64,000 nt of DNA from Phyllostachys edulis. Its lineage: Eukaryota; Streptophyta; Magnoliopsida; Poales; Poaceae. The stretch is from NCBI GenBank assembly GCA_036346405.1, contig CM070553.1:70397686-70461685 (forward strand). Direction: 5' to 3'. The translations under genes were made by a program, and so were the position numbers. The notes under the pieces were generated by a model, which saw only the letters and a list, made by a program, of their open reading frames with translations, ran no database searches and was not told where the DNA came from. Numbering within the stretch: position 1 is the first letter of the stretch; every line of letters begins with the position of its first letter. Below, piece by piece: positions 23,856 through 35,099 of this stretch.

Positions 23856-25421
23856 TGTTGGGTCGCGAGGTAGGCTACGATAGCTACAAACAAAAATTTC
23901 TACCATGCAAACCAGGAAGCCAAGCAAGTCGATGATCACAGATCGTTACCACCAGATGCGCAGAGCAGCGGAAGAAGGGTTGGAGTAGCCTGGTCCAACA
24001 AAGAGCGCGTCGATGTAGTGGTCATGGTCGATTGTCCAGTGTCCTCGCGAGTCGATCGTCTCCTCCAGCAACATCTGCAATTCCATGTGAAAATCGCGGA
24101 TTGTCCTCAAGCGCAACAGTCGCAGTAGCGCCTCTACGGTATCCACACGTCCAGGGAAGGAACAACCATACGCTGGTGTGCTAGCACCAAGTCGCACGGC
24201 AGAGCTCTTAGGAAGATGGCGGCTAGGGTTTCGGTGGTGTTTCACGTGTACCCCCAACAGCCTCATACATCTCCTTATATAGTGCTCGTGACGGATCCTA
24301 TCCGAACACGTTTGAAGAATCGTATCCATACTGGTTTGTTCCAACCTGTTAAGTGTGTGACCACAGAGGTTCATGCGTGTCGGTTGTGACTCTAAAAACC
24401 CTTTCCGATCACGAGTCGAGCGACTCCTAGCGTAACATAGCGATTCCCGAATACACACAAATTATATCGGACGAACCTTAATGCAATATAATCTACGATT
24501 AGGTCCTCATCACTTACGACCAGGTCCTATCTCTATACGACCAGTTCGCATTTGGTCACGAACAATTCGTAAGTCCTTACGACTGTGTTTCGACCACTCT
24601 GTGATTTCGTTCGACCGATCTCGACCAAACTCGTATCTCTATCGACGATCATGCTTGTTTGAACTAAGCGACCTACTCGTGTATTCTCCCTTTGCCTTAC
24701 GATGTCTGGTTGAACTCCAAGTGAGATGTTGTGTCATCCATGGACTGTTCAATACTTTCTCGATCAGGTGTCAGATAACTTTACGTGGTCGAACACTTCG
24801 ACTACTAGTGGCATGGCCATGCACTTTCTTTATCCGATCATAACGAGGGGCCCAGAGACATCTCTCATGTTATGTTAGGAGGGGAAAATCCCATATCCGA
24901 CCAGTCACATTCCTCTGCATGTTTCATAGCATACCCGAAAGTTACCTTTATAACTACCTAGTTACGGTGTAGCGTTTAGCAACCCCTAAGAGTGCTATTA
25001 CACATGTAGGAAACCATGCTGATCTCAGGTCTAAGGATTATACATCATCATTGCTTGAGACCAACTAACAACACATATATTCATAACAATCTCAATAGTG
25101 TCTCAAGGTGGGTCTAATCCAACATCATGTTCTCTAACATATGTCCATATTATTGGTTTGATATCTCTATATCCATGACCTGTGAAACATAGTCATCAAC
25201 CAATACATATGCTAGTCTATTCATATATGTCCTCATATGTTTCCGACCAGGGAACGTATAAGAATAATTATCACAGAAATATAGAATTTCACAATCAAGT
25301 CACATACTTAATAATCAATATTAACAATATTTTTCTAGGAACAAGATAATATATTATCAATATAATGAACATAATGAAATATAATCATCTCTATGATTGC
25401 CTCTAGGGCATATTTCCAACA
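23856..25421 (-). mobile_element. Solo LTR of an Angela/BARE-like Ty1/copia element
   Basis: On the minus strand it starts TGTTGGAAATATGCCCTAGA, the well-known head of Angela/BARE-1/RIRE1 LTRs, and it ends CGACCCAACA. It is flanked by CTTTA (23851-23855 and 25422-25426) and is 1566 bp long. A TATA-like CTATATAAGG lies at about 24274-24283 (minus). No internal region remains, so it is a solo LTR. It interrupts an exon of the antisense transposon gene, whose frame reads straight across once one target copy is removed. Confidence 0.9.
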
Positions 25422-25780
25422 CTTTAGGAGGAATTGGTGTATTGGTAACCTGAGCCCGCACTCAATGTAGGCGAGAAAAATAGGGATTTCCCCTTCTTCG
25501 TGGCTTGGAAAGTGTTCTCCGGCCGCTGACCTCTAGTTGATCAAACTCTTGTCGGGAAGCATCCCAATCTCCTCTAACGCCTTGAGCTTCTTCCCACTTA
25601 GATCCGAAACCAACCACTTGGTGGTTGAGTCCGACATCATCTTTGAGTGGGTGAATAGAGGTTGGAGGAAGCTTTCGATGGAAATGTGAGAGGAGGTCGG
25701 AGAAGATTATTCACAAGATGGTGAAAAGGATTGGAGGAAAATCTAAGAGCATAAAACCCTAAAGCCCTGCGCTGAAGGGA

Positions 25781-25787
25781 TTTTATA
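25781..25787 (-). promoter_or_regulatory. Putative TATA box of the antisense transposon gene
   Basis: The minus strand reads GCTATAAAATCCC about 140 bases upstream of the ATG at 25640, with a C- and T-rich leader between. The spacing fits an RNA polymerase II promoter with a short 5' UTR, independent of the sense LTR promoter. Confidence 0.5.
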
Positions 25788-25993
25788 GCTGCAATTCTTT
25801 AACTACATCGAGGAGTTACCAATGTCCAACGAACACAAATCTTTTTACAATAGACAAAAAAACTCTTCGGGTCCCAAGGCAGTTTCTTAACTTTAAAGTG
25901 GATACAGACCACCTCGTTTGTCGCGGCTTTTAATGAGGGTCTGACTGATATGACTTTCGTCGGGAGATAGTTCACACGACCAATTCATTTAAA

Positions 25994-26007
25994 GTTTGGG
26001 GGCAAGC
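25994..26007 (+). other. Polypurine tract before LTR J2
   Basis: GTTTGGGGGCAAGC directly precedes TGATGAGGATT, the start of the LTR. T-rich DNA followed by a G run is the usual form in Tat-lineage gypsy elements. It shows a plus-strand element with its 3' LTR here, opposite to the antisense gene on its left. Confidence 0.65.
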
Positions 26008-27561
26008 TGATGAGGATTAAAACATCTATGTATTTCTTTAAGTACATAGTAAAAGACTAAATGTCTTCGTAGTCGTAACCCCTAAGGCTAATGACCCCTG
26101 TGGTCATAAGGATTCCAAAGGTTACACAATAGGTACCCTGGTCGGATGAGGTCCTGTACCTAGTCCCCGACCAGATGACTGCTCGTAGAAGCAATGAACT
26201 GGTATATGGATCTAACTCCAAGTATATTCCTTATCGTGTGATGAATGGAACACATGTCATATTTGCTCCATACCATGCGATGATTCGTAGTCCTAAGGCA
26301 CTGACAATAACCACCATACTATTTAATGTCTCACAGATACCAACCGATGATTAGTTACTATTTCGCTAACTGTAACCAACCCTCCAACCAAACGTGTCAC
26401 TTCCAACAGGCATCTTCTACAGGAGTAACTACCACCTCTTCAATGGTTATTTAAAGATGGAGCACAGAGGAACAAAGGCATCGGGTTGAAGCATCACAAT
26501 TGGTATTAGATTCATGTTTCAAGTCTAATTCAATAGCATAGCAAGTATTATGCTCAGTGTAATTAGGATTGGTCCACTGCCTTGCCGAGGGCGCCCCTTG
26601 TAAAGGATCTAGTTCATAGCAATAAAGAGTAATCACATTCTCTCCCAAGAGCTCTTTGCCATTTTTCTCTATTTATTTCGTAAGATCGGCGACTCGATCG
26701 TCAACATAAAGGCCTTGTAATGATCACTTAGTCGCACACCTACAGAAGTGTAGTCAGAGTACTTTGAGTTGATTTATCTCTTGTTAGTAAGGTTGTACAA
26801 TCTCTGCAGAGTTAAAACTGTTTAAACAGTCGTGTCCGCAGTCATGGACGTCCTCGGGGATTTCACACGAGAGGTAAAGTTTGTTTATAAAATATGTCGG
26901 AGCATGAATGGGAAGTTCACTTGATGAATATAATGTTCGTTTGGTGAATGGGGAATTCACTCGGTTGTTTGTGTCGGTGGGTGAATGGGGAATTCACTTA
27001 GTGGTTTGGTTGGGAAGTGATTGGGAAGTTCACTTATTGATTTCAAAGAAATTGTTTACTTTATTTATTTATTGTCTTTGAAATTATGCATTTCAATATA
27101 TTTACTGTATTTATCATCAATATTGCTTTCTGCAAAAGAACAATACAGTTAATCCTTTGTTCAAGACTTGCATGAATATTAAATGCATAATGTTTCCCTA
27201 CGACTTGTTGAGTACTTTATGTATCAAGCTGCTCAAGAGTTCTTCGAGAAGGAGTACAATGAAGACTTTGCGAATTAGGATGCGTTCTCCGCTCGATTGC
27301 CTGTGAGCATGTTGATTAGCATTTCAAAGTTTTTCCATTCCGCTGCAAGAGTTTATTTGTTTTTTTAGCCCTGCGTGGCAAGTTAAGTAAATATTGACCA
27401 TAAGGTCCGGTATTATTACTATATGTTATTTTGAGACCTTTTTAGTTAAATTAATAAATAGATGGTATTTCATCGATGTTTCCTGTGTGAACTAGCTCTT
27501 TGATGCAGGGACGAGCTCGAGAATATCTGAGGGTTTGAATGTATAAATCTGAGTCCGAACA
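26008..27561 (+). mobile_element. Tat-like LTR (copy J2)
   Basis: It begins after a polypurine tract and ends near GAGTCCGAACAC. Its last 510 bp match 9516-10058. It holds a TATA-like TATTTAAAG at 26448 and the shared blocks at 26791-26853 and 27197-27226. The terminal GGGTCCCGACA seen in J1 is mutated here. It lies against a copia gag fragment. I infer that J1 and J2 flank one element whose gag-pol was lost and whose antisense ORF is 13143-25640. Confidence 0.65.
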
Positions 27562-27851
27562 CCGAGTTACATGGTATGCTTAAAGGTGCCGAGGAGAGCA
27601 TCAAGAAAAATTATAATCATGTGATGATGGTTCAAAAGACTACTAACTTTAAAAAGAAAGGTAAGTCTTGGGGAAAGGCAAAAGGCAAAAGAAAGACTCG
27701 AGATGAGATCGAGAGTCTCAAGGTTAAGCTTAAGAAGCTCAAGCTAGGTCCTAAGCCTAATATAGAATGCTACTATTATCATGAGACTGGGCATTGGAAG
27801 AGAAATTGTAAGAAGTTGTGCCTTCCTCCTAAGTTGTGCCTCTTGGATTGA
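27562..27851 (+). pseudogene. Ty1/copia gag fragment with a damaged zinc knuckle
   Basis: The frame from 27576 reads a lysine-rich linker after EESIKKNYNHVMMVQK and then CYYYHETGHWKRNCKK. The copia nucleocapsid motif is CX2CX4HX4C; here the second cysteine is tyrosine. Nothing of protease or pol follows and the frame ends at 27851. It is a fragment cut by the neighbouring LTR J2. Confidence 0.75.
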
Positions 27852-29464
27852 TTTGATGCACTTCTCTTGATCTTCCTATGTGGACAATGGGCATTTAATA
27901 ACATTGCCCCTAATGTGAGCAATATGTTGCTTTTATCCTATACACTCCTCCGGAAATAATTTTGTTGCACAACTTGCATTTTACTTTATCCATATTGTTT
28001 GGATCGATCAACACTCCATACTCCTACCCTATGTCCTCGGATTTCCTCTTAAGGCTATCCGTAGTCACCTCCACTGTGGCCGACGCAACGGATGACATCC
28101 TACAATTCATGAATATTTGTTACAAACTTATAATCATAATTGCTACTTGCTAATTGCCTAATTGGCTACTAAACAATAAACACCACAATCATAATTTATA
28201 AATCATGCTAATTTGCTAGTGCTCACTGCCCACTCCTAATTTGCTAGTGCTCGCTGCTAATTTGCTAGTGCTCACTACTCACTACTAATTCAGTAATTTG
28301 TATAAATGCTAATTTCTACTGCTCACTGCTGCTACTACTAAGAAGTAAGACCGAGTCACCGAGACTAATAGTGCTAGCACTGTGCTGCCAAATCTACTAC
28401 TAGGCTGCTACTAATTAATCGAGGGCTCATGTGTGGTTCGATTGAAATGCATAGCAGCAGAGGAGCACAAGCAGCAGAGCATACGCGAGCACAAGCAGTA
28501 GAGCGCCAGAGCCTCCGAAACCGAGAGAGAGAGAGAGAGAGAGAGAGGGCAGAGCAAGAGCAGTGGAGGTACACTGACCTGGGAGACGATGAGGCGCGAC
28601 ACTAACCTAGGAGACGATGAGGCGCGATGATGGGGAGGATTCAAGACGCAACGACGATAGGGAGCCAGGGAGGAGGCGACGCACGAAGGGGATTCGGAGA
28701 GGAGGCGACGCATGGAGGGGATTCGCGGAGGAGGTGCGTGTCGTGGAGCCGGGGAGGAGGCAGGGTGCCGTGGAGCCAGGGAGGAGGCGACACGTTGTGG
28801 AGACGGGGAGAAGGCAACGCGCTGTGGGTCTAGGCAGGAGGCCACGCCGTAGACCTAAGGAAGTGATGGATTGGGGAGGATGCAGAGCCACAGACCACAG
28901 GTGAGTGACTCAGTTCACTTACCTTTTCTCCCGCCTGACCCCGCCCAACGCCGCCTTGGAGCGCCTTCCGCCGCCCCGGACCACCCAGTAGCTGCCCCAC
29001 CTTGCCCGTCCCGGTCCACCCACGTCCGTCTTGGACCGGCTAGGCGGCCTAAGCGCCCACCTAGGGCAACACTGTTATCTATCGCATATTCAATATATAG
29101 CAAAGCGCTAAAAGCAAGAAATGTCCCATCCTATACGGAGTAATTGCCACCGACAAAGCATGCGACTACTGGTTCCTCTTGACCATTGTCATACTGACAT
29201 GAGATTTTTTTTTTTTTGGAGTAGGCCCTAAGTCCATTTCCAATAGCAAGTCGAAAGCAACCATGAATCCGCAGCAGTCGCGTCAACAGAAATGGATCCT
29301 TGAAGGTTAAATGCAGATGATGTACAGTGTTTTGTATTTAAAAGCGATATCAACCGTATTAAAAACAAAATGTCCATACCAATAGCTACAGTAAACCCAC
29401 GGCAATAAATATTTGCATGTTGCTGCGGTCATTACAGCAGAGCATGCGGGATCTAAAAATTTTG
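27852..29464. other. Low-complexity repeat DNA, no gene recognised
   Basis: It includes short direct repeats of AATTTGCTAGTGCTCACTG (about 28210-28330), a (GA)n run at 28523-28547, a GC-rich stretch of degenerate GGGGAGGAGGCGAC repeats (about 28655-28850) and a C-rich stretch to 29070. Open frames on both strands across 28.4-29.1 kb come from these repeats. The GC-rich block could be a captured or decayed gene piece, but no domain is recognisable. Confidence 0.5.
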
Positions 29465-30299
29465 GCAAAATTTGATATATGCCACTTGAAAACATGACGT
29501 TTCGAGATATATCATCCAGAATTCTGAATTTAGATATATATGTCACTCTAAATCTTATTGGTTTTGATATATACCACTCTAAGACACTTTTGCCACTGGC
29601 TCTTCTTCTTCCTCTCCTTTCCAATTCTTTCCCGACCACAGCAAATGACATGGATGCGCGACGGTCAAATGGTAGGGACAAGGCCATGAACATGCCGCTG
29701 GGGCCCTGCTTGTAACATCCCAAGTGTATAATTAGGGTTATTCAAGTATAATTATATGTGTAGAAATTAAAACTTTTTCTCACATCTTGAAAAACCCTAA
29801 AATCTCATGTGATTCGTGTCCAAGAGTTGTGTAATCTAAAAACACAAAGCTCTTGTTGACCAAAAGTCAAATTCATTTTCCATTTATCTAAAATCTTGTG
29901 CCAATCAATTGGAAATATTTTCCCTTGGTCCAAAAACTGATGTGGGACCCCTCGAAAAATATCACAAGTTGTAAAACTAGTTTGATAAATTTTGGAGGTA
30001 AAACAATCCTTTAAACAACCTTAATAAATTTCCTGAGAAAATGCATTGCATAATAACCTCTGGAAAATTTCTGTAAGGTTAATCATGTTGTCAGCAAGCT
30101 CCAGTTAAAATTTCATCAAATTTGGAGCTCATTTGCTAGCCCAAACAATTACGCAAAGTCTCGCTTGTTTAAAAGTTCAAATTCAAAAACCTCAAGACTG
30201 CTTCCTTGGGCTAGCCATGTTCAAAAGCGTCCATTAACCCCTTTGGACCTCCTCAACCAGTGCACCCCAAGAGACCTCCCTCTCCATTTAATCAGTCGC

Positions 30300-30700
30300 A
30301 CTTGGATTCACATCCAACGACCACGACCTCCTCCGCGACTAACACCAAAGACCTTCCCACCTCGTGAGGTCATAGCCGTGGATCAAAGATCCACGGTCAC
30401 GACCTCACTGTGTGTGAAACCTCAAAGACCTCCTCGAGTTGTTAAACCATCGCAATGAGGTCATCCCACTTGTTGAGGTCGTGGCAGTGGGATCAAATCC
30501 AACCGCCACGACCTCCTCCTCAACATACTCGGTCAGGTCCTCCCACTGCGTGAGGTCTTGGCCCTTGATTCAAGATCCACGCCACGACCTCCCTCCTGTT
30601 AAAACCACTTAGACATCCCACCTCACGTGAGGTCATAGCCCTTGGATTAAAAATCTAAGGCCATGACCTCCTTGTCTTCTCTGCCTTTGGATCTCGCTCA
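30300..30700. repeat. Palindrome array, copy D
   Basis: Units with GAGGTC...GGAT/ATCC...GACCTC start near 30366, 30475, 30552 and 30629, with half units before and after. The pattern matches the copies at 5.7, 21.7 and 62.9 kb although individual bases differ. Confidence 0.75.
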
Positions 30701-31092
30701 ACGACGAGATCAATGAGCCGTTCGGACCACCCAATATTGACCATTGGATTTACATCTCACGATGCGTTAACAAATGGGCGATTCGGACCATCGCGTGAGC
30801 CCTTAGATCCAAATCGGAGGCTAAGACCTCGCTTCGCTTCGCAGTCCTCGACCTCCTTATTCACTTTGTGCGTATTAGACCTCCCATCAGTCGGGTTCTT
30901 TGGATTTACATCCAAAGGCCATGACCTCCCCTCATGTCTTTTGATCGCGTGCGTAAGTCCTCACGGAGGTCCGCGTTGGATGGAGATCAACGCTTTGGAC
31001 CTCTGTCCATTTCTCACGCGTCGCGTTTTCACGTTAAGTGAAATCGTGAGGCCATGACCTCCCACGTTTGATCGTGTGGCTGGGACCTCCTC

Positions 31093-34000
31093 TGTAACGT
31101 CCCAAAATTTGGCTTTTCAAAAATCTTTTAAGTAGTTTAGGTCTCTAGAAAATTTCGCCAATTTTATTGGAATTAATAAAGCTTAATTGGGAATTTTCTA
31201 AATTAAAAATATTTAATTTGACTAATCTAAACATCAATTAAATAAAAACTTGTGTTATTTGGCTTCCTTGTGTTCCAAGGAATTTTCTTGTATTTTCTGT
31301 GTTTTTTTTCTGGATTTATTTGCTATTTATTTGGATCTCCTCGATTTTTTGGATTTTATTTAATTCCGAAAACCCTGTTTTCTCTCTCCTGCCCATCTGC
31401 TACAGTACCCGTCGGGTACTGTTCATCCGGGTCCCGTGCTACAGTAAATCGCGAAACACTGTTCATCGTTTTCCTCGGGACGAACCGAACAGATAGAGTT
31501 CATGTCCAGTACGTTTACGCAACCGACTGAAAATTTCAAAATTCCATATCTTTCTCCTCGGTGCACCTAAAAGCGAGCCGTTTGCGCTCACGCGTCCGTG
31601 TTGATCTCCTCTTCCAATCCCCTAAATTGGTTTCCCCCGAATCGTTCTCGTTTCATCGCAATCTGCAGAAAACCGAGCCTCAACCGAAGTTCTTCTCCGG
31701 CGAACTGCGCCTTCGTCCGACGTCCTCCGGCCGAACCGTCTGTGGCGTTGGCTTCGCGTCGTCGTCCTCTACGTCATGCTTCCTTCCCCTTCGCCCGAAG
31801 ATCGCCGGAGCATCGTCGGCCATGTCGAGCCATGACGTTCGTCGAGCCCCTCGCTTCCTCGGTGAGTTTCTCTAAAATCCGATCGCGTCATCTCGTGCCC
31901 CTCGTTCATACCTATTTTTCCCCTCTTTTAGATTCAAGTTTCATCAACCGTGCGCTGAGAATCGAGCGTTCTCTCTCCTCTTGTAAGCCGTCCTTCTCCG
32001 GCCAATTACTCCGCAACCGTTGATCCCCTGCCTTCAACTCCACCACCGTTGGGTTCGCATCGCCGCGTTCTACGCCGTGCTCACCTCCCTTTTCGCAGAG
32101 CATCGCCGGAAGCGTTACGCATCCGTGAGGCCGCCGTGGTCGCCGTTCTTCGCGTCGCTGCCGTCGCATGGAGCCGAATCTTGATGTCTGGACCGCGTCA
32201 TCATCTCCGCCTCGTCGTTTCCTTTCCGTTTTGCCCCTTCGCCGCCGCCGCGTCGCCTCCGACCGCCGGCCACCCTGTACGTCACTGTTCATTCAGTGGT
32301 ATGTGCAGTACGTAGCTTCTTCCTCTGTTGCTTCCTTTTTGTTGTTCGTTCATGCCTCTGTGATTCCTTCTATGCCTTTAATCCTCTCTATTAATTCATT
32401 ACTCTGCCAAATAATTGTCATCTCCTGGCTGCCAACTCCAGGTGCATGCGACCAGACCGACGCCTTTTGCATCCTCTCTGAACCGGTGCGATCAACACAG
32501 GTTTACTCTCTGTTATTTCTTTCTCAAATCCTTGCATGCCATCTCATGCCATCATCCGCCCATGGCATCTGCCCAAAACCAACTGCTCTCTGTTGGTTTC
32601 GGTTTTGGCTTTTCTAGTGATTATCTTTTCTCTAATTCTTTGTCCCTCTTTACTTTGCTATCTCATACAACCTGACCACCACCTCATGTGCCATATCAAT
32701 GTCGACATGCGCAAGGAACAGCCGCGCCTATTCTTTGTGTTTGTCTGTTCGGTTGCCTCCCTGAAAATCCTATTTAGCCTGTTCTTTCTCTGTTGTGCAG
32801 CCCCAAGTGAGATACTTCCTTCTCTATTCTTTCTTTTCTCTGCCACCTTGCGCTAGGGACAGCAGCGACATGCCCATGGATCAGGCCGCACGTTCTCTAC
32901 AGTTCTATTATCTATTCCTGTTTGTCCCTTTAGTTATGTGTTGATCATTCGATACTAATCCTCCTCAATCTCTCTGCTATCTATTCTCAACTTTAGTTTT
33001 GCCATCTCCTGTTAGCATGCCGATGCCGCTCCATGCTGTCCTGGTTTGGCCGAACAAGCGTGTGGCCCTTGTATCTTCGGTTGCAGCTCTAGCTTCCTCT
33101 CTATCCTTGCTTTCCATCTAATTAGAAACAAGCGTGTTGACCCCACGTGTCATCCTTCTAATTAGAAAACCTAATTATTCCTCTCTCTTACATGCGGGTC
33201 CCGCATGTTAGTCAACCTTTGGTCAAACCCTAGCCATGAGCTTAGTCCACCGTGGACTAGCATATCTCTGTGGACCTGGTCCATAGACCAGTGGCCCACA
33301 TGTCAACCCCTAATCCTATTTTCGGAAATTAATTTAATTTACGATGTTCAATTATCGATTGGCCCCACATGTCAATCAATGCCTTTGTTCCTCTTTCACT
33401 TACCAAATGGACCCCACTTGTAAGTATCCAATTCTTTTATTTTATTTTATCCGAAAGAATATTCTTGAATATTCTTTTCTCTATCAATTTCATCATTTCA
33501 TGTGATCTTTCGAGCTCACATCTTTTGCATCCGAACTCCGATTGAGTCCATTCAAATTTCTAAATTCATCTCAAATCAATATCTATCTATCTGAGATTAT
33601 TATTTGATTTTTGGAGTTTGTTAAGCTCTCTGTTGTTTATTTATTTGGTTTATTTACTTGTTGCGAGTAGACATCGATCTTTGCGGAAGTCTTGATCAAG
33701 AAGGAAGCGAAGATCAAGGAAGTAGAAGATTAAAGTCTAAATAAGATCGTCATTGCTAGCAAGGCAAGTTGTACCTTTGATCATATTGAATCGATGTTCT
33801 AAAAGTATCTTGATTCAAATTATTGCATTTACTTTAAGTATTTATTTAAATGCTTTTGGGTTTAGTTAATAATCCAATTTGTTATAACCTCCTTGCCTAA
33901 TTGATATGTCGTAATCTTTTGTCACCCTAGCTTGGTTATTTATTAGTTGGTAATATTGTAGCATCAACGTGGGTTGGTTAATACGATTAGATTGCTTAGC

Positions 34001-35099
34001 CACGCCACGAATCACTGTTCATGTAATGTTGCAATTATCAACTTGACTAAGTGACTATGGAACTATGTGATAAAACTGTGTACTATGTGTCTTTGTGGCA
34101 TATGTTGCACTTAAATCAACCGGGGTGGTAAAAGGATTTGGGTGAGGCAAGGGGTGAATCTTGTGTGAAATGGTGGATCAGTGGGATGTGTGGATAATAA
34201 TAATCTGTGTGTCTATGTGGTTTAGTTAGGATGTGGAAGTCTTGCCTTGGTCAATTAAGGACCTCACCATGTGCTCCATTGAACTGAGCCTCTGTGACGA
34301 CCACATGCTGTTTTGAGACTGGCCTAGCATAGTAAGATAAGGTATCCAAATGCTTTGTTGTGATCACTCGATCCGATTGATTGCATCTTGTGGGTAAAGT
34401 GTACAAACTCTGCAGAGTGTAATTTAATCTATTGAATAGCCGTGTCATGGTCATGGACAATGCTCGGATTTGACACTAGGGGTAGATTTTCATAAAGCGT
34501 GTGGAAGGGAGTGTGTGGTTTAAATCATCCAAATATGTGAATAATCTGTTAGGTCATGTGTGTCTTTGTGAAATCAAACTGTTAAATTATTCTTGTCTAT
34601 TTGTTTTACTTGCTTTCAATCTATTATTTGTATTCAATTGCAAATGTTGCATTTACATAAAATAACCACGTAATGCCATTCCTTTGGAATAAGCTGCATC
34701 TATAAATTGCATTTACGTGGTATGACTTGCGAGTGCGGTGTGTACTCACGCTTGCTTTGACGAATCAGCGTAGTGAAGGAATCGCCGATCAACAAGGTCT
34801 ACTTCAGGATCGTGGAGAACTAGGTCGCGCGCTTGATTGATTGCTGTGGGCATATGGATGGGCTTCACCGAGTTATCCTGTTTCGCTCATTGCAGACTTC
34901 ATTGAGCTTTTGCCTTCTAAGGCATTAATCGTAAGCTTTGACCTTGAGGTCTTTACTCGATGTTTATTGTTATTTGCCTATTTATTGGTTATCTTTGCAT
35001 ATGGAATTGATATTTCACCGATGTTGTCCTTGTGTGCACTAAGCGTGATCTGGACTAGTCACAGATACACGAGGGTCGAGTGTATTTTGGGTCCCGACA
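31093..35099 (+). mobile_element. 4.0-kb solo LTR nested in LTR D
   Basis: It begins TGTAACGTCCCAAAATTTGG and ends GGGTCCCGACA, 4007 bp, flanked by TCCTC (31088-31092 and 35100-35104). The interrupted host, GGACCTCCTCCCACC, is intact in copy B on the other strand (around 5568-5582), which confirms the insertion. It has a GC-rich middle (31.6-32.3 kb), and Tat-like shared blocks at 33761, 34393-34465 and 34721-34757. It has no gag or pol and no internal direct terminal repeat, so it is a solo LTR of a different family. Confidence 0.85.

Larger units (their letters stand above)
13143..25640 (-). pseudogene. Broken spliced 'gypsy-type transposon' antisense ORF, split by LTR insertions
   Basis: Pieces of one minus-strand gene can be followed from an ATG at 25640 to a TAG at 13143. 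Exon 1 is 25640-25427 plus 23855-23325, and includes NLSIFFYLCEAYLG and SLKVFRYFYKMARSGK, which I recognise as the plant 'putative gypsy type transposon' domain (Pfam PF04195). Plausible GT-AG introns separate this from 23244-22927 (which may contain another intron), 13715-13396 and 13311-13143; the end reads MEVEDPKES. An Angela-like solo LTR splits exon 1 (target duplication CTTTA), and a Tekay remnant carrying LTR C fills an intron (AATAT). In-frame stops (in LIN*RSAAG, in exon 3, in PEPAPK*-like exon 5 sequence, and in PE*EAAE) show it is dead. The domain's function is unknown. In Tat-lineage elements such as Grande an antisense ORF lies between pol and the 3' LTR; a polypurine tract and LTR at 25994-27561 fit that layout. 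Exon borders are inferred. Confidence 0.7.

Noticed and set aside
28411..29143. Proline/arginine-rich open frames
   Set aside because: They are explained by GC-rich degenerate repeats; frames on both strands are equally open.
31561..32856. Several open frames of 85-150 codons in the 4.0-kb LTR
   Set aside because: They lie inside a clean TG...CA unit with target duplication and match no retroelement or host domain; probably LTR leader DNA.
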